Shown one piece after another: positions 44,665-53,149 of a stretch of DNA of 64,000 bases; the stretch's first letter is position 1; each line of letters begins with the position of its first letter. The DNA comes from Halobacterium wangiae (GTDB lineage Archaea; Halobacteriota; Halobacteria; Halobacteriales; Halobacteriaceae): NCBI RefSeq assembly GCF_021249345.1, contig NZ_CP089588.1, positions 1,488,001 to 1,552,000 of the forward strand, written 5' to 3'. Position numbers and translations under genes: made by a program. Below the pieces are notes generated by a model. That model made no database searches, was not told the origin of the DNA, and saw only the letters and a program-made list of their open reading frames with translations.

Positions 44665-44967
44665 GTGAGTGACGAACGCTGTAACCAAGATCGCATCAAA
44701 CGGGTACTCTCAGCGCAACAACGGCGAGTATTACGTGCGCTCCTCGACGAGAGTTCGATATCTGCTGACCCGATTCTTCGTAAGGGAGAGACTCTCAACT
44801 CCGGGGAGTACCTCACGATTTGTTACGAACTCCATCACGTCCTACTTCCCGAATTATCGGATGAGGGATTCGTCGAGTTCGACAGGTTCGAAGACAAGGT
44901 ACGGCGAGGAATAAAATTCGACGAGGTACGTCGGTTTCTTGAACAGAACGCTGACGACCATGACTAG
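44665..44967 (+). CDS. Winged-helix protein (DUF7344-like)
   Basis: The GTG at 44665 gives 100 residues: RIKRVLSAQQRRVLRALLDE, then YELHHVLLPELSDEGFVEFD. The layout matches DUF7344 although the helix motif is altered (HHVLLPEL instead of HHTHLPKL). It follows the HalOD1 pair by 42 bases, so it may be in the same transcription unit. It would be a small DNA-binding regulator. Confidence 0.6.
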   Translation: MSDERCNQDRIKRVLSAQQRRVLRALLDESSISADPILRKGETLNSGEYLTICYELHHVLLPELSDEGFVEFDRFEDKVRRGIKFDEVRRFLEQNADDHD

Positions 44968-45138
44968 GGCCTGTAACTGATTCGTCGCTGAATATTTCGA
45001 GGCGACCAGCGGGAGGAGGAGATGATTGGGCGCATCCCCTACCGGTGTAATAAGCACGCAACCCGACCCACCGCTTATTCCACAACAAATGATAGTCTAA
45101 TCAATAAGGAACCAACAGGGCCGGAGTTACGGAGTCCC

Positions 45139-45528
45139 CTAGGCGCGTTCTTCGACGACGATATCACGGGCTTCCGAGACAAGGCCATCGTCGTCATCCA
45201 GTGCTTCGACGTCAAGCGCAACAGCAGCACCAATTCCGTCCTCGAGTGCGAAGTTCATCTCCACGACGTTCTCGAAGCAATTGACTATGCACTCAAGCTC
45301 ACCGTGGCCCTCAGAGTACGCTCGTTCGTAGAGCGAAGTAGACAATGACTGCATACGGGACTCATCGATTGCATCCAGGAGCTCCGCCTCGGAGTACTGC
45401 TCAGCGACATCATTCCGGAGGTAGACGATGTCCATGCCCTCGTGGTCGTACTTGACGATACTCCTGAGGGCACCACTGGTCTGTTCCTCGAAGAACTCCT
45501 CGAGGCGAGACGCCATCTGGACTGCCAT
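45139..45528 (-). CDS. DUF7522-like protein
   Basis: This 129-residue protein has SRLEEFFEEQTSGALRSIVK, then DHEGMDIVYLRNDVAEQYSE and GELECIVNCFENVVEMNFAL. It matches the protein at 31561-31941 in layout and key positions, so the window carries two members of this family. The family role is unknown. The gene converges on the cluster of small regulators upstream. Confidence 0.7.
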   Translation of the reverse strand: MAVQMASRLEEFFEEQTSGALRSIVKYDHEGMDIVYLRNDVAEQYSEAELLDAIDESRMQSLSTSLYERAYSEGHGELECIVNCFENVVEMNFALEDGIGAAVALDVEALDDDDGLVSEARDIVVEERA

Positions 45529-45747
45529 ACCCCCGAATAGTACTCCCGGACCAAAGAACTAGTGTAGGATTTACTTGACGTAAGGAGATTATTGCCGGGA
45601 AAAACAAGCGAGAACCGCCGATAATAGGGATTAGGACAAGAGAATATACACTCCCCTCAGCCAGCAACGACCCGCGTCGGCCACCCACGGGCGTACCTAG
45701 TCGCGGGTCCAACAGCAACAACGCGCACCCAACACTCTCCCTAGAAA

Positions 45748-46098
45748 TTATTCGATGACGCCTGAACCCATTGACGCATACATCACGAAATCCTCGCCAG
45801 AGTAGCGCTCCTGTAGCCACTCCAGCAACGCATCGGCACAATCCCCAAACTCACCCCTCCCTGCACCCCCTACGGACTTGAGGACGCTCACAGACACCCA
45901 CTCACCCAAACCCGGGTCAAACCCTGATAGATGCGCGCCACCACCAAACCCAAGATACACCCCAATCACTTCCATCCGCCCACTACTCTCTGATTTGAGA
46001 CCAATGAGTGGGGCCGTATGATCGAACACCTCCACGTGATCCCGTAACCCCAGAACTTCCTCTACTGAGAGCGGCCGCGAAGGAAAATCCGGGGACAT
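45748..46098 (-). CDS. Acidic protein of unknown function
   Basis: From the ATG at 46098 the product is 116 residues; ATG 46146 would add 16. Visible features are PSRPLSVEEVLGLRDHVEVF, GVYLGFGGGAHLSGFDPG and CADALLEWLQERYSGEDFVM. I do not recognise a family. It ends about 100 bases from the 46201 inverted repeat and is oriented away from it. Confidence 0.5.
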   Translation of the reverse strand: MSPDFPSRPLSVEEVLGLRDHVEVFDHTAPLIGLKSESSGRMEVIGVYLGFGGGAHLSGFDPGLGEWVSVSVLKSVGGAGRGEFGDCADALLEWLQERYSGEDFVMYASMGSGVIE

Positions 46099-46200
46099 AC
46101 CCCCTCCAGAGAAGCCACCCACGATAACCATACCTTCGAGATACACACCAACTCAAGCACTCTTACTGGCATCCACCACCCAGGGGGTGAGATACTAGCT

Positions 46201-47194
46201 TACCAGTAGTTGCCAATACGGTTTCTTTATTCAGAGTGAAAGGTGAAACAGCCGTTGAGTACAGCGGACTCACGTAGCGAGCAATCCGTCGAACCCCCAT
46301 TATTTGTCAAGAATGAGTCGAGAGATACGAGGGGGCGAGTTGGTTAGGCGACATTCCGGGCCTCAGGGTTATGTGCCTCAGATTCGATCTACGACTTCCT
46401 TGCGAAGACTTCTGTACCACTATCTGAGACACAAAGCGCGATTTGAGCGTTTGAAAGAGTTTTAGACGAATGCGCCGACCTACAGACGTGAACCGACGCA
46501 CGTTCCTCGCAACAAGCTCCGTAGGAATCGCCGTCGGAGTCGCCGGCTGTCTAGACCTACTCAACCAAAGTGTCGATTCGGAGCAACCGGAGACCACGCC
46601 GACGAACGACGGTGCTGAAGACACAACCAACGGCTTACGCATCGTTGGAGTCTACGCTGACGACATCGAGCGCGAGTTTCTCGACGGGGAGTATCTCCTT
46701 ATGAAGAATACCGGTGCGGACTCGCTTGATGTCTCGGGATACATCGTTGAGTACCCGACAGGCTACTCCCACCAGATAACGGATCTCGTGCTCGAAGCGG
46801 GCGCACAGTTCGCCCTGATGAGCCGGGATGGGGAGGACTCGGTGTTCCAAATGAGCCCGCCTCTCTATCTCCGGTATCTGGCGGCTGATACGGCACCACT
46901 ACTCGGCAAGAAAGGGACCGTGCGTGTCCAAGACACGGAAGACAACCTCGTCGCCGCGGTCTCCTACGAGGATTTCGGATGTGACGGCGGACCTGAGACC
47001 GGCGACGAGATGGCGTGTCCCCACTCAAGTAGTTCGGAGAATTGAGGACAGCATCTACCCACGCAATCGCAGCGTGTACGTGGGCACGCCAGTGTTTTCC
47101 CAGACGTACGGTCAATTCCCTCCCTACACCAATTCAGATACCCCAGTTCCAGTACCCGTTCTGAATAAAGAAACCGCACTAGCAACTACTGGTA
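46201..47194. mobile_element. Unit bounded by 35-bp inverted repeats, carrying one lipoprotein gene
   Basis: The left end (46201-46235) and the right end (47160-47194) are inverted copies with 32 of 35 bases matching: TCTGAATAAAGAAACCG, five variable bases, then GCAACTACTGGTA. Between them is only the lipoprotein gene 46470-47045 and no transposase. This is the layout of a mobile insertion cassette (a passenger gene between insertion-sequence ends). I see no clear target-site duplication. Confidence 0.6.
46470..47045 (+). CDS. Tat-exported lipoprotein with lamin-tail-like domain
   Basis: This 191-residue protein has a twin-arginine signal (DVNRRTFLATSSVGIAVGVA) ending in a lipobox GC, then a Glu/Thr-rich linker. 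The rest (about 75-190) is LTD-like: 'DGEYLLMKNTGADSLDVSGY', 'VLEAGAQFALMSRDG' and 'VRVQDTEDNLVAAVSYEDFG'. It would be exported folded and anchored to the membrane. It is the only gene inside the 35-bp inverted repeats, and its role is unknown. Confidence 0.75.
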   Translation: MRRPTDVNRRTFLATSSVGIAVGVAGCLDLLNQSVDSEQPETTPTNDGAEDTTNGLRIVGVYADDIEREFLDGEYLLMKNTGADSLDVSGYIVEYPTGYSHQITDLVLEAGAQFALMSRDGEDSVFQMSPPLYLRYLAADTAPLLGKKGTVRVQDTEDNLVAAVSYEDFGCDGGPETGDEMACPHSSSSEN

Positions 47195-47536
47195 CTGCTT
47201 CGAAAGCCCTCAACCGCTCGCGGCCGCTCGCGGACATCCCTCACATTCGTTCAAGAGTGGTCCACGACCACCCGCGAACCGGTTTCGCCCTTTCGGAGTC
47301 CACCAGGACACCGTTGTGCAGGCTTCCTATTCGTGTGTTTGTGTGGGCCACTGGTGGGTTCGGTGCGCTCGCCCTTTTCGAGTAGTCCGCATCACGAACA
47401 GCGACCACTACTGTTCGTTCCTCGCTCGCCCTTTCGGGACGCCAGCATCAAGTGCAGTATCGGTCCCGGGGACCGAGTACTGACTTGAAGCTGGACGCTC
47501 AGGCGGACTACCCAGGGCGCGCGCACCTGGTTGACT
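47195..47536. other. Intergenic region, nothing identified
   Basis: No gene supported. Repeated CGCTCGCGG-type steps and GC palindromes occur towards the right. Confidence 0.3.
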
Positions 47537-47611
47537 CCACCATCGAGCGCGCCGCTCGCCCCCACATGGGGGCGAGCGAAGGCGCGAGCGGCGCGCAGAC
47601 GAGTCTGGTGG
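47537..47611. promoter_or_regulatory. Large nested palindrome upstream of the OB-fold gene
   Basis: Two overlapping perfect stems are possible: 13 bp between 47547-47559 and 47584-47596, or 11 bp between 47553-47563 and 47568-47578 with the loop ACAT. An outer CCACCA/TGGTGG pair extends the first. They cannot form fully at the same time, so the DNA or RNA could switch. Candidate roles are autoregulation by the OB-fold protein, or a replication or transfer origin of a former mobile element. Confidence 0.5.
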
Positions 47612-47693
47612 TAGTTGGTTGTCGTAGAAAACCACGACTAGGGATCGTGGTTGTCGGGCGTCGGTCGAACGCCTTCGGAACCAGTGAGTTCCA

Positions 47694-48590
47694 ATGTCAA
47701 GTAAGCAAGCGCGTAGCAAGGTCGTTTCGGTCGAAGAACAATCGTTTGAGAAAACGGGCGAGCAGTCGGTTGATGAGGATGGATTCGAACTCGTCGATGA
47801 GACCCCGGAGCTCCGAGCGACGGTGGAGCTGGAAATCCAGGCGAAAGTGGACGCGAACCAACCTAGTAGAGTAGTCAGTACTCGTGGTGAGCGGATTCGT
47901 GGAGCAACCCTCGAAGAAGAGGAGCGGATTCGGGGCCGGGAGGCGGAGTTAGAGCGCATTCGAGGGCGCGCAAGGATCGGACGGAAGAATGGGCGAGCAG
48001 GGCGGTCACGGACGGTTGTGGCAGACCAGAGCAGGGAGCGACGTCTCGAGTTCGAGAAGCGTGCTAGGAGTGTGGACCCGTGGGTGGACCCGGAGCGCGG
48101 TGATCCCCGTGAGGAACTCACTCGGGAGGAGTTAGGAGCGGTGAACACGGAGTCGGTGCGGTTGGCCGAGGCACTGGATGGGTGGTCGCGAGCAGCAATC
48201 AGCCGACGACTCGCAGAACTCGTAGCCAACGGAACGGACGTGACGAGTGCAGTCCTCGGAGTGTTCGAACAATTACAGACCGCGCCCGGGCACGTGATTC
48301 CAATCGGGAAGCTCGAGGACATCAATCGCAAGGAGGTGAGTATCGAGGGTCGAGTCGAGGTCTTGTGGAATCCTTCGCATCCGAGCATCGCCCAGGTCGG
48401 GTTGATTGCGGACGAGAGTGGACAGACCCGTGTGACAATCTGGGAGGCCTCAAACGCCCCCTGGATTAGGGAGGGTGAGCGTGTGCGGATTCGGGGGGCT
48501 GCACGGAACTGGTACGAGGGACGCGTCTCACTCGCCGTCACTGGCTGGAGCACTCTATCCTTCCCTGAGCGCGGTCGGTGGTGGGAATAG
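47694..48590 (+). CDS. OB-fold nucleic-acid-binding protein (RPA-like)
   Basis: This 298-residue protein has a charged head (GERIRGATLEEEERIRG and many Arg/Glu), then a helical 'LAEALDGWSRAAISRRLAEL' region and a C-terminal OB fold: 'IEGRVEVLWNPSHPSIAQVG', 'TRVTIWEAS' and 'EGERVRIRGAARNWYEGRVS'. It matches single-strand-DNA-binding RPA-like proteins seen on haloarchaeal mobile elements. A zinc-finger protein gene follows 274 bases later. The large palindrome upstream may be its regulatory site. Confidence 0.75.
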   Translation: MSSKQARSKVVSVEEQSFEKTGEQSVDEDGFELVDETPELRATVELEIQAKVDANQPSRVVSTRGERIRGATLEEEERIRGREAELERIRGRARIGRKNGRAGRSRTVVADQSRERRLEFEKRARSVDPWVDPERGDPREELTREELGAVNTESVRLAEALDGWSRAAISRRLAELVANGTDVTSAVLGVFEQLQTAPGHVIPIGKLEDINRKEVSIEGRVEVLWNPSHPSIAQVGLIADESGQTRVTIWEASNAPWIREGERVRIRGAARNWYEGRVSLAVTGWSTLSFPERGRWWE

Positions 48591-48863
48591 CCAATCGTCG
48601 CAGCTCTCTTTTTGGTGTGTGCCGGACCAGCCCTGGCCCCGCCTCCCCACCCACCGCTCCGTGCTCGCTTGCTCACGGCCTTCGCCGTTCGCATCGAGGC
48701 GCTCCCACAGGGGTCGCGCCTCGCGTTCGCTGCGCGCGCAGCCACAACCTCAATCACGGCTAAGAGGGGCGCGATGAGGCGGCGTACTGGTTTTGAGAGC
48801 CGAGCCGTGTTTGTCTGCCCCCACAGGGGCGGAGGGCACACAAGAACGCGCCCTCACGCAACG

Positions 48864-49082
48864 ATGACCAACGAACCTACTCTCACAGCCCGTGAACGCC
48901 TCCAAATACACCTCCGCGAAGCCCACCAAACAACCCGTTCCCCACTCGTCAAAGCACACCTCAACGCCGCACTAGAAGCCTGGAACGACTTACCGCCGAC
49001 ACCCCTCCAAGAGTGCCCGGTCTGTGGGAAAATTGGATTACCTGAGCGGATACAGCACCACGAATGTAGAGCCGAACGATAG
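48864..49082 (+). CDS. Small zinc-finger protein
   Basis: The ATG at 48864 gives 72 residues with TARERLQIHLREAHQTTRSP and QECPVCGKIGLPERIQHHEC, a C2HC-like zinc finger. Similar small proteins commonly follow OB-fold genes on haloarchaeal plasmids and islands in my recollection. It is probably DNA-associated. Confidence 0.65.
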   Translation: MTNEPTLTARERLQIHLREAHQTTRSPLVKAHLNAALEAWNDLPPTPLQECPVCGKIGLPERIQHHECRAER

Positions 49083-49231
49083 TCCACGACGAACCATTAA
49101 CGGCACATCTCTACTGTGCTCCACCAGTCAGTCTGTGTCAAACGCCGCTTCGATTGCGTTCGACCACGAACCGAAATGCCGGACGTACGTCGTATGACTA
49201 TGTGAGCCATGATTAAGCCGTATCGAGAGGG

Positions 49232-50431
49232 TCAGTTGCCGCCGGCTGTCGTTTCTCTCGCTCGTTCACGGCTCTCGTCACTCGTTACCAACCAGTAGAA
49301 GAACGGCTCGTGCGTCCCGGCGACGCTGGCGGTCACGAAGGTGTACTCCCCGCGTGTAGGGTCGTCGTGAAGCGTCACCGACTTCGAATTCTCGTCGACG
49401 CTCGCAGTCACGTAGACAGCATCCCCGGGTTCAAGTGGCGCGTCCGTCGTAACGGTCCCGAACTTGTCGCCGAAGCTGACATGGTCCAACGCATACTCGT
49501 TACTTGCGCTGACCCTGAACGACGCGTTCGCCGGGAGAGTGACCCCGCCAGTGTTCCTGATTTCGAACGCGTGGCCGTCCTCGACGATCGACAGCGAGAG
49601 CTGTGGGACGTCGCCGATCCACGACGGCGGGCCGGACCAGTCGATACCCGTTTCCAGTGTGATCGAGGAGTTGACGCGTCTGGTGGTGTCGTCGCGGTCC
49701 TGAACGAAGGACTTCTCGGTGTTGTAGACGACGCCGTCGGGCGTGACGAGCGCGGTTCCCTCGTAGGAGGTTAGGGACGTGCCCCAAGAGGTTGGCGAGG
49801 GCTCGTCGGCGGTGAGTTGAACGAACGTCCGACCGCCGCGCTCGACGGTGCCGTTGACGCTGTAGTTCCCACTTATGAAGGCGTTCTCGAGGGCGTGCTG
49901 TGGGCCGAACGTGTCGTCACGCGTCCAGGCTCTGGCGATGGCGGTGTCATTCTGCAGGACTTGGTACCCCGTTCTGTTGGGGATGGTCACCCGGGAGTAG
50001 CCGTGCGAGCCCGTCGAGTAGAACTGCTCCGCGGTTCGTATTCCGTCGGTCGTCCGGTTGAACGTGCTGTAGTACGGCGTTGGGCTCGCACCGCGCGCGT
50101 AGGTGCGGACGTAGGTATCGTTCGAAACCTCCCACTGTTGGGTGAACACCATCGGTTCGTTCGCCGTCGCCTCGAAGTGCGCGTCGGCGAGGGCCGAGGC
50201 GTTCGTGAGTGTACCGTTGTCTGCGACGCCCGGCGGGTACTGCTCGACGGAGGCATTCGGTGACCAGGTACTGGTCGGGGTGGTCGTGTCGCTCGTGGTC
50301 GTGTCGCTCGTGGTCGTGTCGCTCGTGGTGGTGTCGGTGCTGGTGGGGGGTGTCCCGGTGGTACAGCCGGCGGTGACGAGGAGGAGGGCGACGCAGACGG
50401 CGAGTGCCGCGCGTCGTGTCGGGGGCTTCAT
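49232..50431 (-). CDS. Lipoprotein of the DUF7537 type
   Basis: The ATG at 50431 gives 399 residues with a signal peptide and lipobox (MKPPTRRAALAVCVALLLVT, then AGC). A low-complexity Asp/Thr/Ser linker follows, coded by a 15-bp tandem repeat. The rest is a large surface domain (about 75-390), rich in N-glycosylation-type Asn sites and with 'QQWEVSNDTYVRTYARG' typical of DUF7537. Function unknown; location outside the membrane. Confidence 0.75.
   Translation of the reverse strand: MKPPTRRAALAVCVALLLVTAGCTTGTPPTSTDTTTSDTTTSDTTTSDTTTPTSTWSPNASVEQYPPGVADNGTLTNASALADAHFEATANEPMVFTQQWEVSNDTYVRTYARGASPTPYYSTFNRTTDGIRTAEQFYSTGSHGYSRVTIPNRTGYQVLQNDTAIARAWTRDDTFGPQHALENAFISGNYSVNGTVERGGRTFVQLTADEPSPTSWGTSLTSYEGTALVTPDGVVYNTEKSFVQDRDDTTRRVNSSITLETGIDWSGPPSWIGDVPQLSLSIVEDGHAFEIRNTGGVTLPANASFRVSASNEYALDHVSFGDKFGTVTTDAPLEPGDAVYVTASVDENSKSVTLHDDPTRGEYTFVTASVAGTHEPFFYWLVTSDESRERARETTAGGN
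50281..50340. repeat. 15-bp tandem repeat in the lipoprotein gene
   Basis: Three exact copies of TGGTCGTGTCGCTCG and a fourth degenerate copy (TGGTGGTGTCGGTGC). On the minus strand they encode the Asp-Thr-Thr-Thr-Ser linker after the lipobox. Being in frame, gain or loss of units only changes linker length. Confidence 0.75.
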
Positions 50432-50626
50432 GGGATGAACCAATAATGTGGTGGTGTAAAAACAACGTGGTCGATGGACCGCTTTCGACACATTGTCTCT
50501 TGGTCCTCTACGGCTGTGGTGGGACTTTCGACGAGGGGCGACAGATTGCTTTCCTGTACGACGCGGATGCTGGACTGCTCACGCGGTGGTGTTTTCGACT
50601 CTCCTGCCCGTTCGTTTGGTGTAGTA

Positions 50627-50712
50627 TCTGTACTTAGCAATCTAGCGGAATGTCGGAGAATCACCGATTAGTCGACAGCGCCCTTTCCCGAAACGACCAG
50701 TAACAAAATTGC
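50627..50712 (+). repeat. R85 repeat, copy E (array start)
   Basis: 86 bases: left end TCTGTACTTAGCAATCTAGC, core TGTCGGAGAATCACCGAT and right end AGTAACAAAATTGC. It lies 4 bases from the stop of the minus-strand HalOD1 gene, so its relation to that gene differs from the plus-strand members. Confidence 0.75.
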
Positions 50713-50716
50713 ATAC

Positions 50717-50986
50717 CTAGCGGTGCGATTCGATTTTGATGATTGGGTTACCGTTTTTGTCAGCAATGATCGTCGCGGTCGTCGTATCCGCTTCAAACTG
50801 GAGGGTCATCTTGAGATTGTGGTCTTGGAAGAGGGCGTCGAGTGCGTCAGTGTTAATATCGTCACTGATGCGCCATTCCTGATCGATTATCTCCTCGTCG
50901 TGAGCCGCTGCAATCGCCGATACGACCGCTACGCTTAACGTGTCGCCCGCTTCTGGCTCGTAGTAGAATTCTTCAGTATGTCCCAC
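50717..50986 (-). CDS. HalOD1 protein, first gene of the R85 array
   Basis: This 89-residue protein has TLSVAVVSAIAAAHDEEIID and INTDALDALFQDHNLKMTLQ, then TATIIADKNGNPIIKIE, a HalOD1 output domain. It is on the minus strand, reading toward copy E. It is one of the two minus-strand genes in the array. HalOD1 proteins are thought to act as output partners in two-component signalling. Confidence 0.8.
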   Translation of the reverse strand: MGHTEEFYYEPEAGDTLSVAVVSAIAAAHDEEIIDQEWRISDDINTDALDALFQDHNLKMTLQFEADTTTATIIADKNGNPIIKIESHR

Positions 50987-51073
50987 ACCGCTATTTGGAG
51001 GGTCAACGGGAAACCCGCTATTGCCATTATAAGTCCCGGTAGTTGCCTCCCCCTCGCCAGGTCAAACTGATTC

Positions 51074-51157
51074 TCTGTACTTAGCGACAGTGAGTGTCAG
51101 AGAATCACCGATTATTCGACACGGCTAGTTCCCGAAATGACCGGTAAGCAGAGTTGC
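51074..51157 (+). repeat. R85 repeat, copy F
   Basis: 84 bases: TCTGTACTTAGCGACAGTG, core GATTATTCGACACGGCTAG, and AATGACCGGTAAGCAGAGTTG at the right end. It precedes the zinc-protein gene start by 64 bases. Confidence 0.8.
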
Positions 51158-51220
51158 GAAGAAACCGAGGCCTTGTCACAATCCGAATACATATATCTGG
51201 TGGCAATCTTTCCGGGTTTC

Positions 51221-51373
51221 ATGGGATGTGCTCAGTGTGGCAAAAGCGATGCCGCTCTAACGAAGGTTGAATACAAGGTTGAAGAGGGCGAAACAATTCC
51301 CTTGTGTGCCGATTGTCGGGACGAATTCAAAGATGGCGGGCTCGTTAAGGCGGTTTCTCTGGTTGACCAGTAG
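51221..51373 (+). CDS. Small zinc-ribbon protein in the R85 array
   Basis: The ATG at 51221 gives 50 residues: MGCAQCGKSDAALTKVEYKV, then PLCADCRDEFKDGGLV, two CxxC pairs that could hold one zinc. The TATA-like ACATATATC at about 51189-51197 is about 25-32 bases upstream and supports this start over the longer frame at 51137. Copy G begins four bases after the stop codon. Confidence 0.7.
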   Translation: MGCAQCGKSDAALTKVEYKVEEGETIPLCADCRDEFKDGGLVKAVSLVDQ

Positions 51374-51377
51374 GTCA

Positions 51378-51465
51378 TCTGTACTGAGCAATCCAGCGGG
51401 CTGTCGGAGAAGACCGGATTGTTCGACAGGGCAATTTCTATAAGTAGTCAGCAAGCAGAATTATG
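51378..51465 (+). repeat. R85 repeat, copy G
   Basis: 88 bases: TCTGTACTGAGCAATCCAGC, core GATTGTTCGACAGGGCAAT, right end AGCAAGCAGAATTATG. It begins 4 bases after the stop of the zinc-ribbon gene. Confidence 0.8.
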
Positions 51466-51617
51466 AACGGATTGCTGAAGTCCACAGTTCGTATCAGAGG
51501 GTACCCTCTCATGAGGACACTCTACTGGTTCATTTGTAAGAGGGGTCTTGGACTATTCGCTTAGAAGGGGGAATGACCGGATGATACAAAGGACCTGTCT
51601 GTGTTGGAGATATTATT

Positions 51618-52049
51618 ATGGACGTGGGTGAGACGGTAGAAGTTGAGATTGGTGAACGCCATGACGGTTATCTCAAGGCTGAGCGGGATGGAAGTCGGTT
51701 TAGCATAGCAGGCGAAGGCTCGATTGGAGATACGCGAAAAATTCGGATTGTGAAGAACCAAGGAGGCCCCTTCATCGCAGTCACTGAAGGTGCGACGCTC
51801 CGCCTCAGGATCGACGAAGTCGTCGATGAGTCGACTGTCAGGGCCGACCCCTCGTATGGTCCTGTATTAATCGAAGCTTCGCTGTCTCCGGGTGATTGGT
51901 GGCAATGTGTTGTAACTGGTGTTCAGGAAAGCCATGTCACTGCAAAACCTAGGAAGTACATCCCTCGAAATAGCGACATCCCACGAGGTGACCTGCCTGA
52001 TGATTCAACGCAATCTCTTAATCACTTACTTAGTGGGCGAAAGCTCTGA
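51618..52049 (+). CDS. TRAM-like small protein in the R85 array
   Basis: This 143-residue protein starts MDVGETVEVEIGERHDGYLK and continues with 'GDTRKIRIVKNQGGPFIAV', a β-barrel pattern like TRAM or an OB-like RNA-binding domain. The remainder is unassigned, with TAKPRKYIPRNSDIP near its end. It may bind RNA. It is preceded by about 150 bases after copy G and followed by copy H after 41 bases. Confidence 0.5.
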   Translation: MDVGETVEVEIGERHDGYLKAERDGSRFSIAGEGSIGDTRKIRIVKNQGGPFIAVTEGATLRLRIDEVVDESTVRADPSYGPVLIEASLSPGDWWQCVVTGVQESHVTAKPRKYIPRNSDIPRGDLPDDSTQSLNHLLSGRKL

Positions 52050-52090
52050 CGCAGTAATACGAATGCAGAGTTAATGGACGAGGATCATTC

Positions 52091-52177
52091 TCTGCAGCAA
52101 GCGATAGTCCCGGTCCGTGTCGCAGAATGGATTCTTCGACAGTGCTATCTCTCGAAATAGCCGGTAAACAGAATTGC
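52091..52177 (+). repeat. R85 repeat, copy H
   Basis: 87 bases: TCTGCAGCAAGCGATAGTCC, core GATTCTTCGACAGTGCTAT, right end GCCGGTAAACAGAATTGC. It lies 41 bases after the TRAM-like gene stop. Confidence 0.75.
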
Positions 52178-52274
52178 GGATTCACCGGCAACTGTCCGTG
52201 GCAGTCATTGGTGAGGAAGTGACTATGTTCATATCGGGGGAAGATACAACTGGGCGGGTCGGGTTGTGTTGTCC

Positions 52275-52841
52275 ATGCGTCGTCGAGCCCTCCTCACCAG
52301 TCTCGTTGGCAGTACTGCACTCCTCGCCGGATGCATCGCTGATGCGCCGACAGGTAACTCCGAAGATACGCCCTCAACGGACTCCAGTACTGCGTCTCCA
52401 AGGGAGGTGTTTAATCCGACTGGGCGGGCGACGATTCGCCCACTTGACGAGCCGCTCATCCAGCACGGGCTAACCGCGGACTCCGAGCAGTATCTATACG
52501 GTCGATTGTTCTCTCCCGATGATACCGTCCCCGTCACTGATAGCGCGGATGCAAAATGGCTCGCTGAACGGGTTGACGAACTGTCCAGCGATCAGTTCGC
52601 GGTTTTGACGAACCTTCGGACTGCAGGCGCTTCCCCCGCTCATTTCTGGCCAACGCCAACTGGTGCCACGTGGGACGACGAAGGCCTTCACATCCAACTG
52701 GAACGCCAAACAATTTCAACCACCGTCGAAAGTGACGAGGCCGTCGGCGTTGCACTCACCGTCTACCAGTATACTGGCAAGCAACCGACGGATGTGAGGC
52801 TCGTCTTCCCGAGTGGAGCAACTCTCCCAATCGGGACGTGA
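52275..52841 (+). CDS. Exported lipoprotein in the R85 array
   Basis: The ATG at 52275 gives 188 residues, starting MRRRALLTSLVGSTALLAGC, a signal with lipobox. A Ser/Thr/Asp linker follows, then a globular domain with 'PLDEPLIQHGLTADSEQYLY' and 'TTVESDEAVGVALTVYQYTG'. It would be anchored outside the cell membrane. I do not recognise the family. Copy I starts 19 bases after the stop. Confidence 0.7.
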   Translation: MRRRALLTSLVGSTALLAGCIADAPTGNSEDTPSTDSSTASPREVFNPTGRATIRPLDEPLIQHGLTADSEQYLYGRLFSPDDTVPVTDSADAKWLAERVDELSSDQFAVLTNLRTAGASPAHFWPTPTGATWDDEGLHIQLERQTISTTVESDEAVGVALTVYQYTGKQPTDVRLVFPSGATLPIGT

Positions 52842-52860
52842 GACTTCGAGAACTGTACGC

Positions 52861-52953
52861 TCTGTACTGAGCGAAAGGTCCCTGTATCTATGTCGGAGAA
52901 TCACCGATTATTCGACACGTCTAGTTCCCGAAATGGCCGTTAAGAAGAGTTGC
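52861..52953 (+). repeat. R85 repeat, copy I
   Basis: 93 bases: TCTGTACTGAGCGAAAGGTC, core GATTATTCGACACGTCTAG, right end GGCCGTTAAGAAGAGTTGC. It lies 19 bases after the lipoprotein stop. Confidence 0.8.
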
Positions 52954-53149
52954 GTATCTCCCAGGGAACAGGGCGCGATTGTGCAGTGGGAGCAATAGAT
53001 ACCGGTATAGATCGAATCTGAGCGAGTCTCGTGTATAAACGACTGACGGTTCGGTGTTTGGACTTGGGTATCGAGTTAGGGTTGCAGGAGGTGTGATTCC
53101 AAGGGTGCGAGTCAGCGGAACTAAATATCCTTCAGACGGGAGTATAGAC

